From NCBI GenBank assembly GCA_963971535.1, contig OZ020598.1, positions 99,383,674-99,447,673 of the forward strand: DNA of 64,000 nucleotides, read 5' to 3'. Made by a program: the position numbers and the translations under genes. Below, in pieces: positions 32,557-42,639 of this stretch. The stretch is from Notolepis coatsorum. Lineage: Eukaryota; Chordata; Actinopteri; Aulopiformes; Paralepididae. How positions within the stretch are numbered: position 1 is the stretch's first letter; every line of letters begins with the position of its first letter. The notes beneath the pieces are model-generated. The model searched no databases, was not told the origin of the DNA, and saw only the letters and a list, made by a program, of their open reading frames with translations.

Positions 32557-33394
32557 TCATGTTTTGTCTATATAGCCTAATCCTGAGCCTAATCAATCAG
32601 GAATACAAAACTGAATGGTGGGAGTACTGGAATGTCTTTACGATTTATTCAATAAATGTCTGAATAAACGGTTGAAACATCAACCTGTTGGAGCCCAATA
32701 AACTCTCCTGCCTCTTTAATCCATCGAGAGTCACATTGTGAAGGATCCTGGGAAAGAAGACCGATCAGTTGAGCGCTTATTCTCTTCCATTTAAGCTGGA
32801 TTCAAATAAACAAGTTAGTAGGTACTTCAGGACTATACACGAACCCCAATCTGAAAGTGTTTAAGACCCTCTAATTGACACTGGCATTACTGACATAAAT
32901 ATGTCTCAAGCACATAAACTAATGCTAGTTACACTGTAAAATGTAATTCTAGCTCATGAAAAAGGGACAGTGATTTGCATCAGAGCTTTGAGGCATGGTA
33001 CAGTACAAATCTGGCAAAAGGTGATTATAAAGACGTGCCTGTACGTGTGCACACACAAGAACACACAAATATCTTCTTGGATGTGAGGACTTTTATTTTA
33101 GATTGATTATTTTATTTTCGTGTCACACAACGTGTCCGAACCTCATGGGTTTATAAGACACAAAATACTGTTGCAGTGTTACATTATTTATTATATTACA
33201 CATTACATTTCATTATATAAATACAGACTACATGAATACAGATTACAGCTCAGTTTTAAACAAAGTATTCTGCCTTCCCTCACAATCTTGACAAATAAAA
33301 TCTGCTACTCATCCTGCACAAGAAAATCAACATAAATGGAGGACACTTTACTAAAAAGCACTTCCCTTACGTCCTCGCAAACAGGACAGTAAAA
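32557..33394. other. No gene seen
   Basis: A/T-rich, short frames only; no splice-flanked open stretch recognised. Confidence 0.45.
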
Positions 33395-33562
33395 CAAAAA
33401 GTGAGGCGCTCTAGTAGCACACCATGTATCGCGCTGTGTCGCGAAGCGGCCGTCCCGGGTTCGCTTCCCACTCCCGGTGACTCCCATTTGTCGCATGTCT
33501 TCCCCGCCTCTTCTCCCGTTCATCCTCTCCTCATGCCTTTGTACATGACATTTTTTTTACTC
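33395..33562 (+). mobile_element. tRNA-derived SINE (family S4), plus copy
   Basis: GGCGCTCTAGTAGCACACC head, B-box-like GGGTTCGCTTCCCAC, and GTACATGACATTTTTTTT at the 3' end. Related to the nested SINE at 17951-18152. Confidence 0.6.
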
Positions 33563-33609
33563 ATAATCTCCTGAATATTACACAATAATTGGTTTGGAAA
33601 AATGTATCC

Positions 33610-33690
33610 CCGCCCGATGAGCAGGTCGGCACCTTGCATGGTGAGTGAATGGGTGAATGAGACATATACGTTGTAAAACGCTTTGGATTT
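33610..33690 (+). mobile_element. Partial SINE (family S2)
   Basis: GATGAGCAGGTCGGCACC, TGAATGGGTGAATGAG and AAAACGCTTTGGAT match the 3' half of 49686-49945. Confidence 0.7.
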
Positions 33691-33699
33691 AAACTATTT

Positions 33700-34145
33700 A
33701 TAACAATGTATAGTGGGTTTTTAAGAGGGGTGATGGTGGCCAGGCTATCATTCATAATAATTAGGTCAGTAATTAGAAAGGAGGATTGCCATCAGGAATG
33801 GTGAGTATGTCAAACTGGTTCCCCTCTCCTCTGTTTGTCCAGTGAGGGTGAAGTTTGTATAATATATTCTTGTTTAAGATGCATTTAACATGTTTTATGG
33901 ATTGTTTAAAGAGTTGCCAGATGGACTAGCTCATAGTTTATAGCTTTGAACCTCATTCTCAATTTCAGTTTATAGATCTCAGCCCACGGGACTCTGTGTG
34001 AGTAAGATAACGGCATTGCATCAACTCCTGTGACGGAGCGGCTGTTTCCGATGTAACTTTATGTACATGTAACATCGGAAACAATCCGTTTAAGTAAAGG
34101 AACTGCACATCTTCCACCATTGGGCACCGTACATGTAATACACCT
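33700..34145. other. No gene seen; one hairpin
   Basis: CTGTTTCCGATGTAACTTTATG, split by a short loop, pairs with ACATGTAACATCGGAAACA (34045-34085), a fold-back of about 20-bp arms. Confidence 0.5.
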
Positions 34146-34245
34146 AAATAATAATAATAATAATAATGGATTGGATTTATATAGCGCTCTTCGTGACACC
34201 CCAGTGACCCCAGAGTGCTTACAGAGTCCATTATCAGTCTCCAGC
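34146..34245 (+). mobile_element. Fish retroposon fragment (GGATTTATATAGCGCTCTTC type)
   Basis: An AAT repeat precedes TGGATTGGATTTATATAGCG and CAGAGTGCTTACAGAG. Confidence 0.5.
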
Positions 34246-34249
34246 TCAC

Positions 34250-34570
34250 AGCTGGAATACACCTTGCTGCCAACCTCCTTCCTGCTCCAGGGAGCACCAC
34301 CCTGGAATACACCTTACTGCCCCCTCCTGGCTGCTCTGGGGAGCACCACCCTGGAATACACCTTGCTGCCCCCTCCTGGCTGCTCTGTGGACCACCACCC
34401 TGGAATACACCTTGCTGCCCCCTCCTGGCTGCTCTGTGGACCACCACCCTGGAATACACCTTGCTGCCCCCTCCTGGCTGCTCTGTGGACCACCACCCTG
34501 GAATACACCTTGCTGCCAACCTCCTTCCTGCTCCTTACTGCCCCCTCCTGGCTGCTCTGGGGAGCACCAC
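34250..34570. repeat. 49-bp minisatellite, about 6 copies
   Basis: GGAATACACCTTGCTGCCCC plus CTCCTGGCTGCTCTG plus GGACCACCACCCT. Units start near 34254, 34304, 34353, 34402, 34451 and 34500. As 49 is not a multiple of 3, each unit shifts frame, so no real protein runs through. Confidence 0.95.
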
Positions 34571-34574
34571 GTTC

Positions 34575-35150
34575 CCTCCTCTAATTGGGCCAGGCTATGT
34601 AACTGGGCCGTTAACTGCTTGGCCCATTCCTCTACGCGTGACTGTTGGCTGCTGGACAAAGACGAGATCAGATGCTTCCTGTTCCAGGATCAACCCTTCA
34701 GACCAGCAGATCAACATGAATGCAGTCTGAAGATGTGTCCCATCAGCCTCAAGCCAAATGTTAGAGGGGACTGTGTAGTTTCAAACAGGAGGTCTGCTTT
34801 TAGTCAGGCAGCCATTTCTGCGAGAGCAGCCCACACCTGGAACAGTCTGCCAACACGGCTCAGGGAGTATGAAAGATACATTTAATTTAAATCAAACTTA
34901 AAATCTTGGTTGAGAGATGGTCAAGTGTGCGACCATTTTCACTGAGGGGTTGTAATGTATTTTAATGTATTGTAATGTATTTTATCAGCAGGCTTGTAAC
35001 CTACTGATTCCTACTGTGCTTTAATTATTGTAGTGCTCATGACACCTGCCCCAGAGACTACGGTTGAAAATGAGCCAATCTGGCTAAACTGGCATATTTA
35101 CAGTAATGTCTCTGTATTTTAAACCAATAAATACAAATACAAATCATTCT
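34575..35150 (+). mobile_element. LINE C-terminus and 3' UTR fragment
   Basis: The frame near 34745-34885 reads NVRGDCVVSNRRSAFSQAA and ARAAHTWNSLPTRLREYERY, the W-N-xLP tail typical of L2/CR1-like LINEs. It then decays. The 3' end has AATAAATACAAATACAAATC. Confidence 0.7.
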
Positions 35151-35175
35151 GGAGAGACGTCTAGTCCGTGCTTAT

Positions 35176-35560
35176 TAAGTTTAAGTTTATTTGGATCCCC
35201 ATTAGCCACAGCAGTGCTGTAGCTATTCTTCCTGGGGTCCATAACACGTAAAATACAGTTACAGACTTTATACACTCACAACATTCACATGCCATACAGA
35301 CAATTAAAACAACAATAAATACTCCTTATCAAATTCATAATACAATACAACAATACATACTCCTAATCAATTGATAATACAATACAACAATACCTACTCA
35401 TAATTCATTCATAATACAATACAGCATAATATACTATTTAGCTTTTACATACATTATCTATGTTCATATCAACCAATTATACAATATTCTAATAATATAT
35501 CCATATCAGACACGTACCTTTTCATCTACGTATATCCCTATTTCTTTATCAGACACATAC
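35176..35560 (-). mobile_element. LINE 3' end on minus strand
   Basis: Minus-strand GGACCCCAGGAAGAATAGC and GCTAATGGGGATCCAAATAAA with an ACTTAA tail match the 3' end seen at 44810-44870. Upstream minus-strand sequence is A/T-rich UTR-like. Confidence 0.65.
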
Positions 35561-35839
35561 ATTTTAATTTATGTGCGATCATACTGGTCATCCATCTGTA
35601 TGTACATGTCATACATGTGGCCTCTGGACACATATGACACAGTCCGGCACCTGTGAGCTGGCCAGATGCTCCGTTGCTATTTCTGGATGGCTTTTCTGGG
35701 GGTTAATGATCTATTTTCCAACGTGTAATGAGTGTTTGGCAAGATGTGAGAGCTGGTATGATGTATGAGATGGAGTCTGGGCTGCTGACTGTGTTCGATA
35801 GGAAAGAGGACAGCACAAGATCACACAGATCATCTTCTT

Positions 35840-36297
35840 TAAGCAATATCACACAAGAGGGTGTGCCGTTATACTGAGTATCAACCCGTACCGAAGATAA
35901 TCACAGCCATGCTGATATTCAGTATAACAGCACAACCTCAAGTGTGATATTGCTTTTATACAACAGTTCTACAACCGCCATTTATTAGCTTTTATTTATT
36001 TAGCTCCGCCAACAAATAGTTCCACAACTTCGCTCTTGAACTTGGACCGTTGCCTAATTAATGGTTATTAATAGAACACCTGTGTGGCGGAGTGATACAT
36101 ATAGCTATAAGTCCCAGTGCTGTTATACTGAATATCAAATGCTTCTTGTCCAATCAAATTACTTGGTTGGAACCAACCGTGGTATAATTAAGCAATAGCT
36201 CACGACAGACCATGGTATATGGTTATTATATCAGAGCTAAGCAGCGTAGTTCAGCCTTGATGCGAAGCGCACAGCCCCTTAGCTGTGATATAATAAC
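35840..36297. repeat. Inverted-repeat-rich segment
   Basis: AATATCACACAAGAGGGTGT and GCCGTTATACTGA (about 35847-35878) pair with TCAGTATAACAGCACAACC and TCAAGTGTGATATT (about 35919-35952). Further CTGTTATACTGAATATCAA motifs (36120) and CTCAAGTGAGCCATTGC (36845) suggest ends of related palindromic MITEs. Confidence 0.6.
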
Positions 36298-36821
36298 TAG
36301 TGCTGTCAGGCGATTAAAAAAATGTATCTAATTAATTACAGGATTTGTAATTAATTAATCTAATTAATCGCATTTTAATCACATTTTAGGCCTGATATTC
36401 TATATTCTATAATCATATTTCAAATGGCATGTGTCCGGATGGCAGAATTCAGTACTGTATCTACAAAACCTTCTGTTTAATCATCTTCCATTTATTCATT
36501 TGCTTAGATTTTTCAGGTCTGGTCAACTTTAGCATGGTGTTATTCAAAAAAAATGTATTGATATTCTCATTTGGTTCATTACAATTGACTCAAGCCTAGT
36601 AACACACACAGTATTTCTGACACTGGGAATACATTCCCTGAGATCTATAGATGTCCCTAGAATCACATACCAAGAACATGCAAATGGACCATATTAAAAA
36701 AAAGTCTGTAAATGTGTATTCTACGTTCTTATGGAATGAATGAGATATTTTTTTTTAAATGTTCACGATAATTTGCTGTGTAATTAATTAATCTAATTAA
36801 CACGATAAACTGACAGCCCTA
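36298..36821. mobile_element. hAT-type MITE, 8-bp duplication ATAATAAC
   Basis: ATAATAAC at 36290-36297 and 36822-36829 flank TAGTGCTGTCAGGCG and AAACTGACAGCCCTA. Many TAATTAAT motifs lie at both ends. It carries family Q repeat sequence (36450-36690) inside. Non-coding. Confidence 0.9.
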
Positions 36822-37258
36822 ATAATAACCATAATGCCACGGCCTCAAGTGAGCCATTGCTTTTATAAAACAGTTACCAAGTAGACTATGGCAATATGAA
36901 AGTAAGACACACTTCAATTTAAATGTTTGTTTTTATTAGGACCCCATTCCCGGGCTCACCGACCACAGCTCCCCAGCATCCTGCTGGCCAACGTCCAGTC
37001 CATCGAGAACTGTTGCGGTTAGGGTTAAGGTTAGGATTAGTTACTGAATGCATGTAAGTGTATGTAATGTCCTCATATTCCACATAAACATGTGTACAGT
37101 GGGTGTGTGTGTGAGCCTTGGTCATGGTGAGTTGAGAGTGAGACTATGCGTCATCGCAAAACAAACCATGCAATTAAACTATGAATCTTTTCCTCTCTCA
37201 CTCCATCACTTACTCACATACACAGCTACAGGGGGACCAGAGCGTGGTGTCCCCTAGC
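36822..37258. other. No gene seen
   Basis: Short frames only; GT-rich patch at 37095. Confidence 0.45.
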
Positions 37259-37736
37259 TTAACCCATTCTCTGCCACGCTTATATCCATCGCTGTTTGAT
37301 CTCTGCCAGCACTGTAACTGTAAGTCTATGGAGATGTTCACCTTCTTTGCAGGGCTATAACTTTTTAAATTGTATTGCTAAATTGACATTATACAACGGC
37401 ATGCAAATTTCTGGATTCTGTCACAATTCCACGCTCCTGGTCCCGCCGTGCGGATTTTTCGGAAAGAACAAGATGGCGGACAATAATCTTTAACAAATGG
37501 ATATGTTGATAGCGTCATAACGACTAAATATAAAGCGATTCTGTCACGGCGAATGTCTTAGTCCTTTAAACAATGGTGGATGATGTAATTGATGGGTCAT
37601 GAGTCATTGTAGAACAAAATAAAAATTGCGCAAATTGATTGATTAATTTGCAATTTATTTTCTTCTTCCCCTTCCTTGCCAGAGCTCACTCTCTCACACT
37701 GTCTGGCTTCCAGACACACTCACTCGGTCGCATACA

Positions 37737-37740
<4 letters not shown>

Positions 37741-37771
<31 letters not shown>
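37741..37771. repeat. (CA)n microsatellite
   Basis: About 15 CA units between the two copies of the duplicated block. Confidence 0.9.
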
Positions 37772-37772
<1 letters not shown>

Positions 37773-37937
37773 ATCTTAGTTGCTTAAACAATGTTGGATG
37801 ATGTAATTGATGGGTCATGAGTCATTGTAGAACTAAATAAAAATCGCACGAATTGATTGATTGATTAATTGCATTTTTTTTTTACCTACTTTCAATAGAA
37901 GCATCTAAGAATGAAGTTCTATAGAAAGTAGGTCTGC

Positions 37938-38035
37938 ATCCCCTTAACAATTGTGTGTATTGAGCCGTACTGTATTGTACCCATTCTGCATCTGGTAATA
38001 CAATTTTCAATCAATCAATCAATCAATCATTCCAA
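37938..38035 (+). mobile_element. Non-LTR 3' tail with (AATC)n
   Basis: GCATCCCCTTAACAATTGTG to ACAATTTTCAATC, then an AATC repeat. Same end as 6258-6350 (-). Confidence 0.7.
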
Positions 38036-38074
38036 TAACAACCACTAACTTCATAATTAAAAACTAAAGAAAAG

Positions 38075-38278
38075 TTGGATGTGTTAGTTGGTTGGATGTC
38101 TTAGTTGAAAGGCAGTTGGATGTGTTAGTTGGTTGGATGTCTTAGTTGAAAGGCAGTTGGATGTGTTAGTTGGTTGGATGTCTTAGTTGAAAGACAGTTG
38201 GATGTGTTAGTTGGTTGGATGTCTTAGTTGAAAGACAGTTGGATGTGTTAGTTGGTTGGATGTCCTACTGAGAACAGT
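38075..38278. repeat. 41-bp minisatellite, about 4.5 copies
   Basis: AGTTGGATGTGTTAGTTGGT plus TGGATGTCTTAGTTGAAAGGC, nearly identical copies. Confidence 0.95.
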
Positions 38279-38436
38279 TGAATGCACTTCCGAGCTGCTT
38301 CCACATGGAGGCAACTTATCTTTTTTTCTTTTTTGGGAACTACTTTTTCTGGCGGATGGTTTTTTCAATAAATCTTCAATTAATGTGTGTTTATTGTATA
38401 GCAATAAGGTTGGATGAATGTGGCAGTTGTATAAAA

Positions 38437-38528
38437 GCATTACACCACTTGCAGTCGTGGTTTGTGAAAAATAAACCATGCCTAATGGTTTATTTTTCAC
38501 AAACCACTCCTGCGCGTGATGTAATGCT
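38437..38528. repeat. Perfect 23-bp hairpin, 5-nt loop, within longer stem
   Basis: Arm 38457-38479 (starts GTGGTTTGTGAAAAATAAAC) is the exact reverse complement of 38485-38507. The loop is GCCTA. Flanks AGCATTACACCACTTGCAG and CTGCGCGTGATGTAATGCT extend the stem imperfectly to about 43 bp per arm. Confidence 0.9.
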
Positions 38529-39353
38529 TAATACTATGGCCCATTCAACATAGATTATGTATCGTTCAGGATGTAAGAACGTTTTACTTTTTCATTCACA
38601 CATTCATACGAAAATACCGTATGAATGTGTTTTTATCGTTTTCTGCAGTATTTCCCAGAACGTGAGATATAGGCACAAATGCATATATTAGATCATCAAA
38701 TGCAGTTTGATACCGATCGACGCTATATTAAAAATTTCAACTGTACATGGTCCTAAACGGTATGACTGATCATGCGCGGGTGAACGGAGGGGGGGGGGGT
38801 CGTTTATAATTCCGTGATAGTCGTTAGATGCTTCATGTAGTATGGGTGATATATTGATCAGAGCAGTTTGTATCGAAAATGATAAACAAAAACGCTGAAA
38901 CTCACGTCAGTCTCCTTGTACCGTCGGGCGATGAGAGTGGAGCAAACAGATCCCAGTTATGTGGTGGGGATCTAGGCGATCCATTTCCGGTTTGTATATT
39001 AATACACACCCAAATCATATAGATTATTGAGTTATGGCAAAGATCCATATCCACGGTGTGTGTATTGAGTCCCACGACAATAAACGAGTGGCCGGACGGA
39101 ATAGGGAGACGCACCGGGATCACAAGAGATCCACTTTCGGTTGCAACTCGCCGATCAGCCACCAGGTGGCAGTATTGAAGCGTTGCAGAGTTGTGCTGGC
39201 TCACACAGCATTCGACAAGGCTCTGTGAGTGAAATATGAATACCATGGCGAAAATATGAAATTATGATCAGAATCACGTCGTACGCCGTTATTGGCAGAA
39301 TTTGCATGAACTTGAAACCCGTTGTATGACGTTATTGGCGGGGAAAGGGTTAA

Positions 39354-39982
39354 ATGGGATTACATTTGGTCTGAAGTAAGCAATAAGAACCTCAAAGTCC
39401 CACAAATCTTTACAACACACTAGAAATAGGATCGGTAAAACCTCTCCGTCAGGACTGGGGGGGGGGGGTAGGACATGCATGCAGACACACACAGAAGAGG
39501 GGAATCTTTAAAGTTACCCCAGATGTCTACTGGAATCGCAGATCGATGAGATAGGGCGGGGGGAAACACACGGACACTGAAATAAATAAAAATAAAAGCT
39601 GTAGAAAACACAACACACTCTGATAAAAGAAATGGGGAAAAGACCCAATATAACCACAGTTGAAAACCACCAAGAAGTACTATAGACAGAGAAAAATACT
39701 AGAAACATGAACTTGAGACGCTCCTTTGCTATGAACAAGCATCTGAACACAGGAATCCAAGCCTACTTAAAGGCACTGCACACCTGACACCAATCAGGTG
39801 GCAATCAAGCCCACACACCTGCCATGCCGCATGGCAATTAACTGGTGTCTGGTGATTGACAGCACAGAAGAGAAAACCAAAATACATCCAAAGCAGGCAG
39901 GAATACACATAGATCCAAACCCACATAGACCGTGATCCATCACACTCATTTGGAGGGATACACCACCATGAGAGTTTATGCA
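39354..39982. other. No gene seen
   Basis: Only short frames. A poly-G run lies at about 39459-39467. Codon-like minus-strand frames (39514-39750, 39729-40061) lack family resemblance. Confidence 0.45.
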
Positions 39983-40885
39983 TTAACACTTTCCGTGCCA
40001 GCCTCCGTGTCCTATTTACCCCGTTGAATGCCACCGCTCTATTCAATGACAGAGCTCTCACATTTGTGAACGCATAAACTCTATCTTAAATTATGGCTAT
40101 GTGTCTAATACAACCGTCGCTTATCAATGACTTGTTTGCAGTCAACATTGTCGAAACGGATTGTTTTTTTAATCGGTTAATTTCCGTTTTATACCATTTA
40201 GAAAAACGCTCGTTTTTTGAAACTTTCAGAAAAACATTTATGTAATACACAAAACACATTGTCATTTTTCGGCCTATTTATGAATAGTTTTCAAATAAAC
40301 GCTAGACTATTGATAGTATATGTGTACTTATGCACGCTATAGAAGCGGGCTGAAAAATCCATTATCTTATTTCCTGATCAGCTACACACACTCACAGCCG
40401 CATACACACATAGGGGACACGTTGATATATAGGTGAAAACAGCTCTGATTATCTCAATACTGGTCGAATAGATTCCTTACCTCAGATCAGATGTTCTCCA
40501 AAAAGATTATTCCAATTCCTGATTGCCATTCTAAATATCGATCACGTTTATTGATCCAACGCTGGGTGGTCAACATACATATTCCACGCTGTTCTGGTGG
40601 TGGGCAATGACTGGGATTGTCTCCGGTTACTTGTCTGACAAGTAAAATGTGGATTCCGGACTCTTTTTTCCCCATGCGTTTCATTCAATCCAATCCAATG
40701 GGGTGCAGTACCATCCGGAGACAATAGGGGGCTGTATTTTCCCTGTTCGAGCTCAGACAGATCCCCACTGGTAACGTGAGGCTAGATTGATGAAATATGA
40801 ATGGAAATCGCTAATAAAAAAAATACCAATTCAACGGTTGGCATGAACTAACGAGATTTCCCGTTGTTGGCACTGAAAGTGTTAA
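39983..40885. mobile_element. TTAACACTTT-family MITE, complete copy
   Basis: TTAA 39983-39986 plus CACTTTCCGTGCCAGCC on the left. TGTTGGCACTGAAAGTG plus TTAA 40882-40885 on the right. The interior is the inverse of 11224-12059 (ACGCTGGGTGGTCAAC; GATGTTCTCCAAAAAGATTA). Non-coding, 903 bp. Confidence 0.9.
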
Positions 40886-40904
40886 TTGCAGGAATTTAGA
40901 AAGC

Positions 40905-41095
40905 ATTTCATCTAGAGGTCTACGCACAGGTAGTAAGCATGGGTTCAATCCCTGGATAATGTAGAGATCTAAGCACAGGTTCAATCCCTGGGTAATGTAG
41001 AGGTCTAAACACAGGTTCAATCCCTGGGTAATGTAGCGGTCTAAGCACGGGTTCAATCACTGGGTAATGTAGAGGTCTAAGCACGGGTTCAATCC
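40905..41095. repeat. 36-bp minisatellite, about 5 copies
   Basis: GTCTAAGCACAGGTTCAATC plus CCTGGGTAATGTAGAG. It resembles a tRNA B-box core (GGTTCAATCC) amplified in tandem. Confidence 0.9.
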
Positions 41096-41648
41096 AAAAA
41101 TCAAGGAGATAGTGGTAGACTTCAGGAGAAATAAAACAGGCATGCACAGCCTCATCCACATCAATGGAGCGGAGGTTGAACGGGTCAGTCGTTTTAAATT
41201 CCTGGGAGTCCACATCTCTGAGGACCTGTCGTGGACCACCAACACCTCGACCCTGGTCAAGAAGGCCCACAAGCGCCTACCCCCTCCCGTGCTAGCAAGC
41301 TTCTATCGCTGTACGATTGAGAGCATCCTCACCACCTGCATCTCAGTCTGTTATGGCAACTGCACTGCACAGGACCGGAAATCACTGCAGAGGGTAGTGA
41401 ACATAGCCCAACGCATCACCAAGACCCCACTCTCCCCCATCTCATCAGTCTACGAGAAGCGGTGCTCACGGAACATCATCAGAGACGCTTCTCACCCCAA
41501 CCATGGACTGTTCACCCGCCTGCGGGGTACTCGCTCTGGGGCACGCTACCGCAGCCTCCCAGGCAGAACCAACAGGACCACAAATAGCTTCTTCCCCTCA
41601 GCTGTCAGACTACTGAATCAAAACACTACTCTGTCTCAATCTGCCTAG
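41093..41648 (+). mobile_element. L2/CR1-type LINE RT C-terminus (second subfamily)
   Basis: EIVVDFRRNKTGMHSLIHI, then FKFLGVHISEDLSWTTNTS, SFYRCTIESILTTCISVCY, GNCTAQDRKSLQRVVNIAQ, and YRSLPGRTNRTTNSFFPSA, ending at 41648. It is open for 178 codons from 41112, but residues between KRLP and PPVLASFYR are deleted compared with the usual LRRLRKF segment. The upstream RT core is replaced by the 36-bp array. Confidence 0.9.
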
Positions 41649-41924
41649 CCCACCCAGTCGCAACTGTGTTTGGGCATAGATCATGCTGTTTTACTGCCTT
41701 TATTTACTGCACATATATTTACTGTATCTACTGTATTTACTGTACATATTCCCCAGCTGCGGTACATACGACTGGGTTAGTCGTCCCTACAAGCACAATT
41801 GGAAGTTCAGTGTTTGCAGGAATGGGATCTGGGGGAGATGACGTGAAACTCTGCACACGTTACGTTCTCCCAGTGAAACTCCTCACTGTCACGTGAAAAT
41901 AAATGGCTGACGACTTGTATCAGA

Positions 41925-42225
41925 GGAGGCATGTGGTAGTCTACACCCTCGCCAGACTGACAGTAGGGCAGCATGTGGTAGTCTACACCCTCCCCAGACC
42001 GACAGAGGAGGCATGTGGTAGTCTACACCCTCCCCAGACCGACAGAGGAGGCAAGTGGTAGTCTACACCCTCCCCAGACCGACAGAGGAGGCATGTGGTA
42101 GTCTACACCCTCCCCATACTGACAGTAGGGCAGCATGTGGTAGTCTACACCCTCCCCAGACTGACAGTAGGGCAGCATGTGGTAGTCTACACCCTCCCCA
42201 GACCGACAGTAGGGCAGCGTAACGA
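41925..42225. repeat. 40-42-bp minisatellite, about 7 copies
   Basis: GTCTACACCCTCCCCAGACC plus GACAGAGGAGGCATGTGGTA, with a variant GACAGTAGGGCAGCATGTGG. Confidence 0.95.
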
Positions 42226-42639
42226 CCAGGAAGGGAATATGAATAACGACTAAATTGGGGATATGGGAGCAAAAGTAAGAAAGACAAAAAAAAAGGAAAA
42301 TAATAAGTTATAAAAACATCTTTAGGAGAAAGCCCAAGTAAGTACAGTAGCTAATCTCACCTATACTCAATCCCTTTAAACTCTAGGATTTTAACCAGAA
42401 AATAGGCCCCTTCCCTATAGGATGCAGACATCAATGCTAGAATGTTCAAATGTTGTCTTTAAAAGCATAGAATAACAGTGTTTTCATATCATATAATAAG
42501 TGTTTTCATATCATAGAATAACAGTGTTTTCATATCAAGGGTTCACACTGAAGGACAGGGGCAACGTTATCCTGACAATCTGCTGTAGCTTGACTCTTCT
42601 TAATTTCCTTCTGTAGAGCTCAAGGTCACAATTTCCAGT

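Larger units (their letters stand above)
37259..39353. mobile_element. TTAACCC-family MITE, interrupted
   Basis: Left end TTAACCCATTCTCTGCC with TTTGCAGGGCTATAACTTTT. Right end TTGGCGGGGAAAGGGTTAA. Comparison with 16725-16935 shows sequence that should run GACATTACTATGGCCC is broken between about 37386 and 38533. The insert holds a direct duplication (GATGTAATTGATGGGTCATG at about 37575 and 37799), a LINE tail, a 41-bp array and a hairpin. Confidence 0.75.

Noticed and set aside
33965..34885. ORFs of 137-184 codons around the 49-bp array
   Set aside because: The 49-bp unit shifts frame each copy and gives the same peptide in three frames, typical of a minisatellite. Only the LINE tail after 34740 is real homology.
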